DNA of 64,000 nucleotides from Clostridium sp. Ade.TY (GTDB lineage Bacteria; Bacillota; Clostridia; Clostridiales; Clostridiaceae), in NCBI RefSeq assembly GCF_000498355.1, contig NZ_AVSV01000022.1:186001-250000 (forward strand), written 5' to 3'. The notes below the pieces were generated by a model that had not been told where the DNA came from, did no database searches, and saw nothing but the letters and a program-made list of their open reading frames with translations. The translations under genes were made by a program, and so were the position numbers. Below are positions 32,056 through 41,757 of the stretch, piece after piece. The stretch's first letter is position 1. Every line of letters begins with the position of its first letter.

Positions 32056-32622
32056 ATGGAAGTTAAAAGTGCTAAAGAACTTAATTTAATATTAAGCGAA
32101 GCAAGTATTTACACTGGTGATTTTAGTAAATTAACAATTCAAAATACAGATGAATTTATTAAAACATTAGATCAATATTATTTAGGTATGACTAAAGATA
32201 AAGTTACAATAAGTGCAAAACCTAAAATTAGAAATATTAAAAATGCTGCTAAACAAGTAAAGGGATTTGAAACAATAGATGAATGGACAGTTAAAATTTC
32301 AGGGGATTTATTAGACTTTAATAAAAATTATTTAGATATAAGTTTATTTGAAAAATCTGAAACAAAATATGCATCTAAAATGGGATTGATTGATGTTACA
32401 GACTATAAAGATGTAATAGTCATAGGATATAATGATGAGAATAAGCCTGAAATAATTTTAGTTAGAAATTGTTTAAATAAAGAAGGTTTAAATCTTAGTG
32501 CAGTAGCAAAAGATGATAACACATTTAAATTAGATATAGAGAATGTATATGATAAATATACAGAGAATTCAGTTGAAATATATCCTACATTTGGTGCATT
32601 AGTAAGTGGAGTAGGAGCATAA
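32056..32622 (+). CDS. Major tail tube protein
   Basis: 188 residues. GGAGG RBS; beta-rich tube fold with FETIDEWTVKISGDLLDFNKNYL and C-terminal YPTFGALVSG. Followed at once by a strong hairpin-terminator. Polymerises on the tape measure to form the long flexible tail. Confidence 0.8.
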   Translation: MEVKSAKELNLILSEASIYTGDFSKLTIQNTDEFIKTLDQYYLGMTKDKVTISAKPKIRNIKNAAKQVKGFETIDEWTVKISGDLLDFNKNYLDISLFEKSETKYASKMGLIDVTDYKDVIVIGYNDENKPEIILVRNCLNKEGLNLSAVAKDDNTFKLDIENVYDKYTENSVEIYPTFGALVSGVGA

Positions 32623-32650
32623 AAGAGTAGTTAATAACTACTCTTTTTAT
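32621..32650 (+). terminator. Terminator-like hairpin after tail tube gene
   Basis: AAAAGAGTAGTTA/TAACTACTCTTTTT then TATT. Sits on the stop codon of the tube gene and before the chaperone genes, so read-through would lower chaperone expression relative to tube. Confidence 0.7.
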
Positions 32651-32672
32651 TATTTAAGGAGGTTTTTAAAGT

Positions 32673-33215
32673 ATGTTAAAAATAGAAGAAATAAATAATA
32701 AGGAAATTAAAGTTACAGGAAAACAAGCAGGAGAAATATTTAATTTTATTAAAAAATTAGGTCTTAAAGATGAATTTAAGAAAATGTTTAGTAATGAAGA
32801 AAAAATAACTCTAAATGTTAAATATAAAATCACTAATAAAGAGTATCAAGATGAAGTTCAAAAAATAGTTAATGAAAAAATTGGTGCTGAGGAATACAAA
32901 AAATTAAAAAGTAAAGAAAAAGAAAAATTCTTTATAGAAAATGCAACAAATGAATTAAAAGAAATAGAGAAGAAACTTATAGATTTAGAAACTAGATTAG
33001 GAGTTATGAATAATTCAGATGGTTTTGAAATATTATATTCTTTACTAATTGATAGATTTCCAGCAAATCAAGATTTATTTTTTGAAATGTTAGGTAATTT
33101 ATATAATGAAAAGGCAGATGACATTGCAAATGCGGGAGTAGGTATTTTAATGGCAATGATTATGCACTTAAAAGATAGTGAGGATATTGCAAATGTAATA
33201 AGTCTTTTCAGATAA
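32673..33215 (+). CDS. Tail assembly chaperone (gpG-like)
   Basis: 180 residues. Helical, lysine-rich, with NSDGFEILYSLLIDRFPANQDLFFEMLGNLYNEK. Its place between tube and tape-measure genes is that of the lambda G/GT pair. The next ORF is in the -1 frame, open from 33182, with a large hairpin 6 bp after CTTTTC, suggesting frameshift fusion. Confidence 0.78.
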   Translation: MLKIEEINNKEIKVTGKQAGEIFNFIKKLGLKDEFKKMFSNEEKITLNVKYKITNKEYQDEVQKIVNEKIGAEEYKKLKSKEKEKFFIENATNELKEIEKKLIDLETRLGVMNNSDGFEILYSLLIDRFPANQDLFFEMLGNLYNEKADDIANAGVGILMAMIMHLKDSEDIANVISLFR

Positions 33216-33255
33216 GCTCTTACTTTTACAACAAAACAGGTTGTAAGGTAAGGGC
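33204..33255 (+). promoter_or_regulatory. Candidate -1 frameshift site and hairpin
   Basis: CTTTTC at 33204-33209, six bases (including the 0-frame stop 33213-33215), then stem GCTCTTAC/GTAAGGGC (33216-33223 with 33248-33255) topped by TACAAC/GTTGTA. The -1 frame has no stop from 33182 to 33530. Confidence 0.5.
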
Positions 33256-33262
33256 TATTTTA

Positions 33263-33532
33263 TTGAAGTATAATGCTTATCAAATTTTTATGGAGTCTAA
33301 TATTTCAGAAGGGTTAGAGATATTAGAGGATTTAATAACTCAATTTTCAAATGAAAGAAATTTTGAACAATATTGTCTAACTAATGCACTAAATTATGCA
33401 TTTGGAGAGAAGTGGATTAACTTTGAAGAATTAATTAGAACAGGTAATTCGATAAGTAAATACGAAATAGATGAAAAAATTAAAAAACGTAAAGATGAAA
33501 ATAAAAATTTAATTAAAAAACTCCTTAAATAA
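33263..33532 (+). CDS. Second tail assembly chaperone (gpT-like)
   Basis: 89 residues if started at TTG 33263 (AAGGTAAGGG upstream); otherwise the -1 frameshifted extension of the 32673 product. IFMESNISEGLEILEDLITQF and FGEKWINFEELIRTG are typical of the second chaperone ORF. Binds the tape-measure protein during tail assembly. Confidence 0.7.
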   Translation: MKYNAYQIFMESNISEGLEILEDLITQFSNERNFEQYCLTNALNYAFGEKWINFEELIRTGNSISKYEIDEKIKKRKDENKNLIKKLLK

Positions 33533-33551
33533 TAAAGAAAGGAGGTACTAA

Positions 33552-36008
33552 ATGGCTGAAATTTATAATGCTAGTGGTTCAGTAAATATAGATGGAAGTA
33601 GAGCTGTAGCAACTTTTGATAAAATCGAAGATAAATCTAAAAGTTTTGAAAATAATATGCATAATACTAACCAAACCACAGATAATACTGGTGGTCATTT
33701 TACAGGGCTTGGAAATAAAATGAATAATGTCGCAGATAGAATGGGCGAAACCGGTAAAAAAATGAGTTTAGGTGTAACAGTTCCTTTAGTTGCTTTAGGT
33801 AAAAAAATATATGATGTTGGAGCAACATTTGATAGTAAGATGCGAAGGGTTCAAGCAGTTGCAGGTGCTACAACTCCACAATTAAAACAACTTACTGACC
33901 AAGCAATGGATTTAGGAGCTAAAACGATATTTAGTGCTAGTCAAGTTGCTGATGGCATGGAAAACTTAGCAAGTGCTGGATTAAATACTAATCAAATTAT
34001 TGAAGCTATGCCAGGAGTTCTAGATGGTGCTGCTGCATCGGGTGAAGATTTAGCAAGTACATGTGCAATTGTAACTGGAGCAATGAATTCTTTTGGGTTT
34101 GCAGCTAAAGATACAGGACATATTTCTGATGTAATGGCTAAAAGTGCAAATGATACAAATGCAAGTGTTGCAAGCTTGGGGGAATCTTTAAAATATTGTG
34201 GTACACCTGCTCATGTAGCAAAACAAAGTTTTGAAGAAGTAACAGCCGCCTTAGGTGTAATGGCTAATAGGCAAATAATGGGGTCACAAGCTGGAACTAC
34301 TTTAAGAGGTATGTTTACAAGACTTTCTAATCCATCAAGAGAAGCAACAAAAGCAATGAAAGAATATGGTTTTAATGCGTATGATGCACATGGGAAAATG
34401 CTTCCGTTAAATAAAATAATAGATAATTTAAGTAAATCTACTGCTAATTTAACTGATAAACAAAAACAACAATTCATTGCACAAGTTTTTGGACAAGAAG
34501 CTATGAGTGGAACAATGGCTCTTATGGCTGAAGGTGGAGAATCAATAAGAAAGCTTACTAAAGGATATAAAGAATGTAATGGCGAGGCAAAAAGAACTGC
34601 TGATATTGCAAATAAAGGTGTAAAAGCTAGTGTAGAAAATATGAAAGGTAGTTTAGAAAATGCAGCTATTAGTATAATACAAAATTGTGCACCAGCAATA
34701 AGTTTTTTTGCTGATAAATTAGGAGCTTTAGCAGAAGCTTTTGGAAACTTACCTCCAGGCGTACAACAGTTTATTGCAGGAAGTTTAGCAATTCTTGCTG
34801 TTGTTGGTCCAGTTTTAATTATATTAAGTAAATTAATAACATCAGTTACTGTAGTTGGTGGTGCTTTTTTAAGACTTCCTGGAAATATTAAAAAAGGTAT
34901 TACTAAAATAAAAGATTTTGCTACAGCTACTAAAAATGGAACTAATGTACTTGGGAAGTTTGGTGGAAAAATATCTAATGTAACTAAGAGCTTGACAAAG
35001 TTTGCATCAAACTCAATAAAGAAAGCAACTAAAAGTATAACTGATTTTTCAAAGAAAATCTTAAATTGTATAAAATCTTTAGCTAAATTTACATTAGCTA
35101 TTATTAAAAATACAGCAGTAGCGTTAAAAAATGGTGCTGTATGGGTGGCACAAAAAGTTAAATTATTAGCATTTAAAGCAGCACAATTAGCAGTTACAGG
35201 AGCAACTAAGGCGATGACATTAGCACAAAAGGCTTTAAATTTAGCTATGAGAATGAATCCAATAGGACTTGTTATAACAATTCTTTTAGCTTTAGGAGCA
35301 GTCTTTGTTACTTTATATAATAAATGTGAATGGTTTAGAAATGGAGTAAATGCAGTTTGGAGTTTTATAACTAATCTATTTAAAAAATTTAGTGATTTCC
35401 TAACAGGAGTTTTTACTACAGATTGGACTAAGAGTTTTGGAGTGTTTGGAAATATTATAAATGCCTTCATGCATAACATGTCTAATATTTTTGGAGCAAT
35501 AAAACGAATTTTCGGTGGCTTAATAGACTTTATAACTGGAGTATTTACTGGTAACTGGAGTCAAGCTTGGCAAGGTGTAGTTAATATATTCGGTGGAATT
35601 ATGGATGGATTAGGAGCTGTTATAAAAGCACCACTTAACGCTGTAATTGGATTAATTAACGGTGCTATAGGTGGAATAAACTCTTTAAGTGTAGATATTC
35701 CTAGTTGGGTGCCTGTATTTGGTGGCCAACATTTTGGTGTTAACCTTCCAACTTTAAATTACCTTTATAATGGTGGTATTTTCACACAACCAACACTATT
35801 AGGTGGAGGAAATGTTGTTGGAGATAAATTTAAAGGTACAGGATCTAACGCCGAAGCTGTAATTCCTTTAAATGTTTTATGGAGTAAATTAGATGCAATA
35901 GCTAATAGACCTATTATAGTTAAAATTAATGAAAGAGAATTAATTACTATAATTGCTGAAAAAGATAAAGAAATAGATAAGATGAAAAAACAACTTGGAT
36001 TAGCTTAA
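33552..36008 (+). CDS. Tape measure protein
   Basis: 818 residues. TP901-type tape-measure core near 75-300 (FDSKMRRVQAVAGATTPQ, ADGMENLASAGLNTNQII, GTTLRGMFTRLSNPSREATKAM), then hydrophobic helices (LAILAVVGPVLIILSKLI; GLVITILLALGAVFVTLY) and a C-terminus ending WSKLDAIANRP. Sets tail length and probably forms a DNA channel. A long reverse-strand frame inside is a shadow. Confidence 0.92.
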   Translation: MAEIYNASGSVNIDGSRAVATFDKIEDKSKSFENNMHNTNQTTDNTGGHFTGLGNKMNNVADRMGETGKKMSLGVTVPLVALGKKIYDVGATFDSKMRRVQAVAGATTPQLKQLTDQAMDLGAKTIFSASQVADGMENLASAGLNTNQIIEAMPGVLDGAAASGEDLASTCAIVTGAMNSFGFAAKDTGHISDVMAKSANDTNASVASLGESLKYCGTPAHVAKQSFEEVTAALGVMANRQIMGSQAGTTLRGMFTRLSNPSREATKAMKEYGFNAYDAHGKMLPLNKIIDNLSKSTANLTDKQKQQFIAQVFGQEAMSGTMALMAEGGESIRKLTKGYKECNGEAKRTADIANKGVKASVENMKGSLENAAISIIQNCAPAISFFADKLGALAEAFGNLPPGVQQFIAGSLAILAVVGPVLIILSKLITSVTVVGGAFLRLPGNIKKGITKIKDFATATKNGTNVLGKFGGKISNVTKSLTKFASNSIKKATKSITDFSKKILNCIKSLAKFTLAIIKNTAVALKNGAVWVAQKVKLLAFKAAQLAVTGATKAMTLAQKALNLAMRMNPIGLVITILLALGAVFVTLYNKCEWFRNGVNAVWSFITNLFKKFSDFLTGVFTTDWTKSFGVFGNIINAFMHNMSNIFGAIKRIFGGLIDFITGVFTGNWSQAWQGVVNIFGGIMDGLGAVIKAPLNAVIGLINGAIGGINSLSVDIPSWVPVFGGQHFGVNLPTLNYLYNGGIFTQPTLLGGGNVVGDKFKGTGSNAEAVIPLNVLWSKLDAIANRPIIVKINERELITIIAEKDKEIDKMKKQLGLA

Positions 36009-36020
36009 GGAGGATTTTAA

Positions 36021-36734
36021 ATGAAAGAATTAGATATAAACACTTTAATATTTAACAATACAAATATTCTCCAAGAGCTTGGAGTAGTTGTTCAAGAGTA
36101 TCCAAATATTCCTAAAGCACAGGAAGAATATGAAACTTATGATAGTAAAAATGGCTCTATTATATACAATAAAGGTACTTATAAAGACATTACAATACAA
36201 TTTAGTTTAGCTTTAGTTTATTTTAAAGATAATTTTTGGGGGCGAATGGATTTAGTTGATGAGTGGCTTGATAATATTGTAGATAATAAGCTTTTTTATA
36301 ATAGATTAGATAGATATTATAAAGTAAAAAAAGTATTAAAAAATGATATAAAAAGGGAAGCATATTATAGCGAAGGTGAGTTTCAAATTAGCTTTATATG
36401 TAGCCCTTTTTTAGTTGATGTAAATAAAACAGAATTAGAAATTACAGAAAATAATTCAACTATTTATTATTTTGGAACTATAAATAGCTTACCAACATTA
36501 GAGATTTATGGATCAGGAACAATTGAGTTAAACTTTAACGATAATTATTTAAGAATTGATAATGTACAAGATAAAGCAATAATAAAAGGCGAATTAATGG
36601 AAATAGTAGATTCTAACGGATTAAACTTAAAAAATTATGGTAATTTTCCTTATTTGAAAAAAGGAGAAAATTTAATAAATTGGGTTGGAAATGTTGAAAA
36701 AATAAATTTAACATATGAAACCTTATATAAATAA
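36021..36734 (+). CDS. Distal tail protein (Dit)
   Basis: 237 residues, after GGAGG. YDSKNGSIIYNKGTYKDITIQF and ISFICSPFLVDV are characteristic of siphovirus Dit/tail component proteins. Hexamer at the tail tip that holds the Tal and receptor-binding modules encoded next. Confidence 0.82.
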   Translation: MKELDINTLIFNNTNILQELGVVVQEYPNIPKAQEEYETYDSKNGSIIYNKGTYKDITIQFSLALVYFKDNFWGRMDLVDEWLDNIVDNKLFYNRLDRYYKVKKVLKNDIKREAYYSEGEFQISFICSPFLVDVNKTELEITENNSTIYYFGTINSLPTLEIYGSGTIELNFNDNYLRIDNVQDKAIIKGELMEIVDSNGLNLKNYGNFPYLKKGENLINWVGNVEKINLTYETLYK

Positions 36735-36748
36735 AAGGAGGTAAGAGT

Positions 36749-38998
36749 TTGGTTAACGATGGAAAAGTAACTGTATCTTTATTTTTACCAAAAACATCTA
36801 AGGAAGTTGTTTTAACTGAAAATGGTAAGATTTTAGATAAATATTGCACTTCTTTAAAAGGAGAGCAAGACCTTACTGGTAACTTTAGATTAACTGGTAA
36901 TTTTATAAATAAAGATAATATTTTTAAAATTATAAATGAAGGTGCAATACTTAAAGTTAAAAATGAATATGATGAAGATGAAATATTTAGAATAACTACT
37001 ATAACTCCTACCCCTTTTCTTATTTCTATAATAGCTTTTCAAATTACTATAACAGATACTAAAACACTTTGGTTAACTGATGTAAGACCAACTAATCAGA
37101 ATGGTTTAAGTGCAATTCAATATATGTACGATAAATCTGATAGTATGGGATTTTCTAAAGAAATAAAGCTTAATTCAGATATAATGACAACTAATACAGC
37201 TTACTATCAACTTATGACTTTACACGATGCTTTATTCACAGCTGATCAATCATTCATTAATAGATGGGGTGGAGAAGTTTATAGACATCAATATAACTTA
37301 GAAATTAATAAACATATTGGTAATGATAATGGAGTTACTATAAGAGAAAACAAAAACCTCACTGGATTTGAAGGAAATAAATCAACTGATGATTTATGTA
37401 CGGTTGCAATAGGTAAAGGCTATGACGGTATCCTAGGAGATTATATAGAAAGTCCTTTAAAGGACAAATATGATAGAGCTTATGTAAAAGTAATAGAATA
37501 TTCTGATGTTAAAGTTAGAACAGAAAGTGATACTGAAGAAACAGATGATAATTCTATGCTATTTGATACTTTAGAAGAAGCTAAAGCAGAACTAAATAAA
37601 AGAATTAAAAATGAATTTAAAAATAATAAAATAGATGAAATTCAAGCTACTTATGATATTAACTTTATAGATTTAAGTAAAACCGATAAATATAAAGATT
37701 ATTTACAAGCTGAAAGATTATTTTTAGGAGATAGTTTAAATGTTATAGTCCCAAGTTTGGGTATTACACTAAAAACTAGAGTTATTAGTAAGGAAATTGA
37801 TTATTTACAAAATAGAGTTACTAAAATGACTGTGAGTAATGTTCCTGTAAATGTAGAAAAAACAGATAGTCAAATAGTTGGTAGCATTAGAGATATGCTT
37901 AAAAAAAATAATAATATTAATTTAGGTGAATATGTAAATACAGTTATAAAAGGTGGATTGAAAAATTCTAATGTAATTGTAAGGCAAAATGAATTATTAA
38001 TAATGGATACTGATAATCCTAAAACCTGTAAAAGATTATGGAGATTAAATTTAAATGGTGGAGCTTATAGTAAAACTGGTTACAATGGCAATTATGAGTA
38101 TGGTTTTACTATGGACGGTGTATTTAACGCAAGTATGATACAAACAGGCATTCTATCTACTATATTAATACAAAATTCAGATGGTAGTTTTCAAATAGAT
38201 TTAAGTGGTACTGGTGGAGCAAAGTATTTTACTAATAAAAATCTTGCAATGGAAATGAAAGGACATAGTTTACTGTTTTATAACTATGCAAAGTATGGAG
38301 ATTACATTGGAGAACTTGGTTCTTTTATAAATAGTAGCAATTCAGCAGCAGAGATTGGTTTAGTACATGATTTTGATAGTGCTATAGCAATAATATATCC
38401 AAATAAATCGTCAAGTACAGGATATAGTAGTTATGTGAAATTCGATAAATATAATGTAATGGGGAATAAAGCACAAGCACCTATTAAAGTTTATGAAGAT
38501 ATAGAAATGAATAAAAACACAATTTATAATGCACGTTTAAAATCAGATAATATTCAAGAAATTTCAATAAATGGAGAAGTAATTTCTTATTTAACTAATG
38601 ATGTTATGGTTGTAAGAAAAAACTTGCAAGTATTAGGTAATAAGAATTGTATTCAACAGACTAAAAATTATGGGAAAATACCATTCTATTCAACTGAGGA
38701 TATTAATTCTCTATTAACAAGAACGAATGTAAATGATTGGTACGAAACAAAACTTACAAAAGACGGAACGTATAAATGTGTTGTTAAGATACCTAATTAC
38801 TTAAAAGAATGTATAAATACAGATGATGAGTATATTGTGTGGATAGATAAAAAAGGATTTGGAGATTACGATTATAATACTTATCCTGGATATTTTGTTG
38901 TTATAAGTGATAAACCCATTCGATTTAGATATAAATTAGAAGGTAAGAGAAAGAATTTTGAAAATGAAGGGGAAATTAATTTGTTAAAGGAGGGATAG
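36749..38998 (+). CDS. Tail-associated protein (Tal, prophage tail endopeptidase-like)
   Basis: 749 residues, TTG start after AAAGGAGG. N-terminal gp27-like hub region (KVTVSLFLPKTSKEVVLTENGK, WGGEVYRHQYNLEIN, YLQAERLFLGDSLNVIVPSLGI), then a beta-rich C-terminus. No obvious lytic domain. Forms the tail-tip plug. Ends one base before the next ATG. Confidence 0.8.
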   Translation: MVNDGKVTVSLFLPKTSKEVVLTENGKILDKYCTSLKGEQDLTGNFRLTGNFINKDNIFKIINEGAILKVKNEYDEDEIFRITTITPTPFLISIIAFQITITDTKTLWLTDVRPTNQNGLSAIQYMYDKSDSMGFSKEIKLNSDIMTTNTAYYQLMTLHDALFTADQSFINRWGGEVYRHQYNLEINKHIGNDNGVTIRENKNLTGFEGNKSTDDLCTVAIGKGYDGILGDYIESPLKDKYDRAYVKVIEYSDVKVRTESDTEETDDNSMLFDTLEEAKAELNKRIKNEFKNNKIDEIQATYDINFIDLSKTDKYKDYLQAERLFLGDSLNVIVPSLGITLKTRVISKEIDYLQNRVTKMTVSNVPVNVEKTDSQIVGSIRDMLKKNNNINLGEYVNTVIKGGLKNSNVIVRQNELLIMDTDNPKTCKRLWRLNLNGGAYSKTGYNGNYEYGFTMDGVFNASMIQTGILSTILIQNSDGSFQIDLSGTGGAKYFTNKNLAMEMKGHSLLFYNYAKYGDYIGELGSFINSSNSAAEIGLVHDFDSAIAIIYPNKSSSTGYSSYVKFDKYNVMGNKAQAPIKVYEDIEMNKNTIYNARLKSDNIQEISINGEVISYLTNDVMVVRKNLQVLGNKNCIQQTKNYGKIPFYSTEDINSLLTRTNVNDWYETKLTKDGTYKCVVKIPNYLKECINTDDEYIVWIDKKGFGDYDYNTYPGYFVVISDKPIRFRYKLEGKRKNFENEGEINLLKEG

Positions 38999-38999
38999 G

Positions 39000-40703
39000 A
39001 TGAAAAATCTATATGAAAAGTTAAAGATCATAGATATAGATGAAGATGAACTTATAGAGCTTTATGCCATGGAAGGTGATACGGCTAGAGTTATTAATTT
39101 TCAGTTCAAAAATAAAATTAATTATATTGATTTAACTGGATGTAAAGTAAGAATTAACGCTAATACTTCTAATTACAATGTAGTTTTTAATGACTTAACC
39201 ATAGTAGACGCTAAAAGAGGAATAGCACAATTAAAACTTACTACAGCAATGTTACAACCAGGAACAACAAAATATCAATTGGAAATTACAGGACAACAAG
39301 GTGAATTGAAACCTAAAATAATGAAATTAAATATTGCTCCTAGATTAAACAATGATGGTGCAATTGAGGGATCTAATGAATTTACAGCTTTTAAAGAAGC
39401 ATTAAATACAATGGATCAATACGATGAAAAGCTATTAGGGTTTCAAAAAACGTTAAATTCTGAAAAAGAAAAAATAGATAAAAGTTTAATAAATCTAAAT
39501 AATACAGCTGTAAAGAAAACAAATAATCTTGATAATTGCGATTTAGCTCCTAAAAAATTAATAGATTTTGATACTGGGGTTCAAGCAGATTTAATGTTTT
39601 ATGTTGATGATAGTAGAAATCAACAAGGATTAACATATGCATTAGACCATTTTTATATTGGATTTGATGTTGGTTCTAATCAAGGAGATATCGTTAAATA
39701 TACTAAAAGTGGTGTCAAAGTTGATTCAACTGGAAGCATTGGAATAGGTCATGCAGCAGGATTAGGATTTAGAGAAAGTAATGGGAAAATATATGTAGCA
39801 AATGGTGGAGCTTCTAATCCAACTCATGTTTATGAAGTAGATTTCAATAACAAAAGAGTTACTAGGGATATAAATTTAGAGAAATACGGAACTGCTGCAT
39901 TATTAGCAATAGACAACGATAATGACAGACTTATTCTTCATACTTCTCCAGGAGGGGATAATGGAGAAATACTATTTAATATATTAGATTTTAATGGTAA
40001 TTCTTTAGCTCCACAATTTAAAATTGCTAATCAAGGAGTTCCACAAGGTCTTGAATATTATAATGGCATTATGTATTACTATACTAATAATAAAATTACT
40101 TGTATTGATATAGAAAGTCATGAAATATTAGGGCATTTTAGTGTGAAAAAAGCAGGTGAAAGTGAAGGTATAACATTAGTAAAAGATGGAGCTACACCTT
40201 ACCTTGCAGTTGGCTACAATGGAAGCAACAGAATATATTCAATAAGAACGAATGAAGCACAACAATTTTCAACTCCCAGTATGCTTAACCTTATGTATAG
40301 GAATAGTAATCCTTCTAAGTGTCTTGTACCTAAAATTCTTGCATTTACAATAAAACAATTAGATGGTGATCCCTCTAATAATAAATGGATATTCGAGAAT
40401 TGGAATAATGGTTCAGGACAATCAGTTAAGAGTTTATTTGAAGGTGAACCTGTTACTCAAACAGATAATGACCAAATAAATTTAACTTTAAAGATACCAT
40501 TCTATAGTGTAGCTTCATTTTTCGGTATACCTGATTGGGATTTAGTTAGAGAAGGAATATCTGTTTGTTTTGATATAAACGGAGATGGTAGGACTATAAG
40601 AATAGCATTTCGTAGAAATAATACTTGGCTAAAGCTTAATGAATTACCTGGAAATGCAGATGTAAGATGTTTGATAATAGGAGGCGTAGATATAAATTAT
40701 TAA
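39000..40703 (+). CDS. Baseplate upper protein (BppU-like) with beta-propeller
   Basis: 567 residues. Residues 1-120 match the BppU N-terminal domain (VINFQFKNKINYIDLTGCKVRINA, LTTAMLQPGTTKYQLEI). Residues about 190-430 form repeated strands with GHAAGLGFRESNGKIYVANGG, resembling the helveticin J-like propeller of tail fibres and bacteriocins. The rest may bind receptor. Probably part of the host-recognition organelle. Confidence 0.75.
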   Translation: MKNLYEKLKIIDIDEDELIELYAMEGDTARVINFQFKNKINYIDLTGCKVRINANTSNYNVVFNDLTIVDAKRGIAQLKLTTAMLQPGTTKYQLEITGQQGELKPKIMKLNIAPRLNNDGAIEGSNEFTAFKEALNTMDQYDEKLLGFQKTLNSEKEKIDKSLINLNNTAVKKTNNLDNCDLAPKKLIDFDTGVQADLMFYVDDSRNQQGLTYALDHFYIGFDVGSNQGDIVKYTKSGVKVDSTGSIGIGHAAGLGFRESNGKIYVANGGASNPTHVYEVDFNNKRVTRDINLEKYGTAALLAIDNDNDRLILHTSPGGDNGEILFNILDFNGNSLAPQFKIANQGVPQGLEYYNGIMYYYTNNKITCIDIESHEILGHFSVKKAGESEGITLVKDGATPYLAVGYNGSNRIYSIRTNEAQQFSTPSMLNLMYRNSNPSKCLVPKILAFTIKQLDGDPSNNKWIFENWNNGSGQSVKSLFEGEPVTQTDNDQINLTLKIPFYSVASFFGIPDWDLVREGISVCFDINGDGRTIRIAFRRNNTWLKLNELPGNADVRCLIIGGVDINY

Positions 40704-40750
40704 ATTGTCTTAAAAGGAATAATATGCTATATTTTAAAAGGTGATATTTT

Positions 40751-41713
40751 ATGACAAGAAATGCATATTATGACAACGCTAAATTTATACTTATTTTTTT
40801 AGTAGTTTTAGGACATTTATTAGAACCAAGTATAAATAAAAATGATATTACTAAAAGCATATTCACTTTTATTTATATATTTCATATGCCATGTTTTATT
40901 TTTACTACTGGTTATTTTAATAAAATAAAGAGTTGGACCGAAACTTTTAAAGAGTGTTTTAAATTCTTAATAATGTATATAATTGTACAATTATTATTTA
41001 TTGGATTCACTAAGTTAATTAATGTAAATAATTATTCTTGGACTTTATTTACTCCATATTATATTTACTGGTATATATTCGCTATAGTTTTATGGAAATT
41101 TATTTTTAAAATATTCTGCAAAATAAATTTAAAGATATTATTTATATTTTCATTAATAATTGGACTAGCAATAGGATTACTAGATAATATAGGGACTCAA
41201 TTAAGTTTAAGTAGAGTTTTTGTATTTTTCCCATTCTTTATTTTAGGTTACTATTATAGAGTAAATGGATTGAATATAAAAAATATTATTAAAAATAAAC
41301 TGATAGCTTTAGGTATATTGATAATATCTTTTATTATTGTAGTTAGCAATATTAAAATTATAAAATATTCTTGGCTATATTGTTTTTCATCATATTCAGA
41401 TTTGAAAGTAAGTCAATTTAATGGAATAATTGATAGAAGTTTCTTATATGTGGTGCAATTTATAATAATGTTTGCTGTATTTAGTTTAATACCAACAAAA
41501 AAAGAATGTTTTACAACTTTAGGAGCTAATACTTTAAGTATATATTTAGTACATGGTTTTATTGTAAAACTCATATTAAAACTAGGGTTTTATAATATAT
41601 TTAATATCGGAAAGATTTTATTAATTCCAATAATAACTATAACCTCTATATTTATTATTATGATATTAAAACGGATATTAATAAATATAAGAAAATTACC
41701 TATATTAGAGTAA
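40751..41713 (+). CDS. Membrane acyltransferase, family 3 (OafA-like)
   Basis: 320 residues with about ten membrane segments. Starts RNAYYDNAKFILIFLVVLGH, matching the family motif ending in the catalytic His of VLGH, with FHMPCFIFTTGYF next. Transfers acyl (often acetyl) groups to extracellular sugars. It sits between two baseplate genes and has its own terminator, so it is an insertion likely to alter surface glycan of the lysogen and block re-adsorption (inference). More AT-rich than neighbours. Confidence 0.85.
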   Translation: MTRNAYYDNAKFILIFLVVLGHLLEPSINKNDITKSIFTFIYIFHMPCFIFTTGYFNKIKSWTETFKECFKFLIMYIIVQLLFIGFTKLINVNNYSWTLFTPYYIYWYIFAIVLWKFIFKIFCKINLKILFIFSLIIGLAIGLLDNIGTQLSLSRVFVFFPFFILGYYYRVNGLNIKNIIKNKLIALGILIISFIIVVSNIKIIKYSWLYCFSSYSDLKVSQFNGIIDRSFLYVVQFIIMFAVFSLIPTKKECFTTLGANTLSIYLVHGFIVKLILKLGFYNIFNIGKILLIPIITITSIFIIMILKRILINIRKLPILE

Positions 41714-41734
41714 GGATATATCCTTACTCTTTTT
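41707..41734 (+). terminator. Terminator after acyltransferase
   Basis: AGAGTAAGGATA/TATCCTTACTCT followed by TTTT. Overlaps the acyltransferase stop. Confidence 0.85.
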
Positions 41735-41757
41735 GATTATAAGAAAGGAGCAATTAA

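Noticed and set aside
34211..35479. 422-codon reverse-strand open frame
   Set aside because: Lies wholly inside the tape-measure gene; composition is that of an antisense shadow, no RBS or motif.
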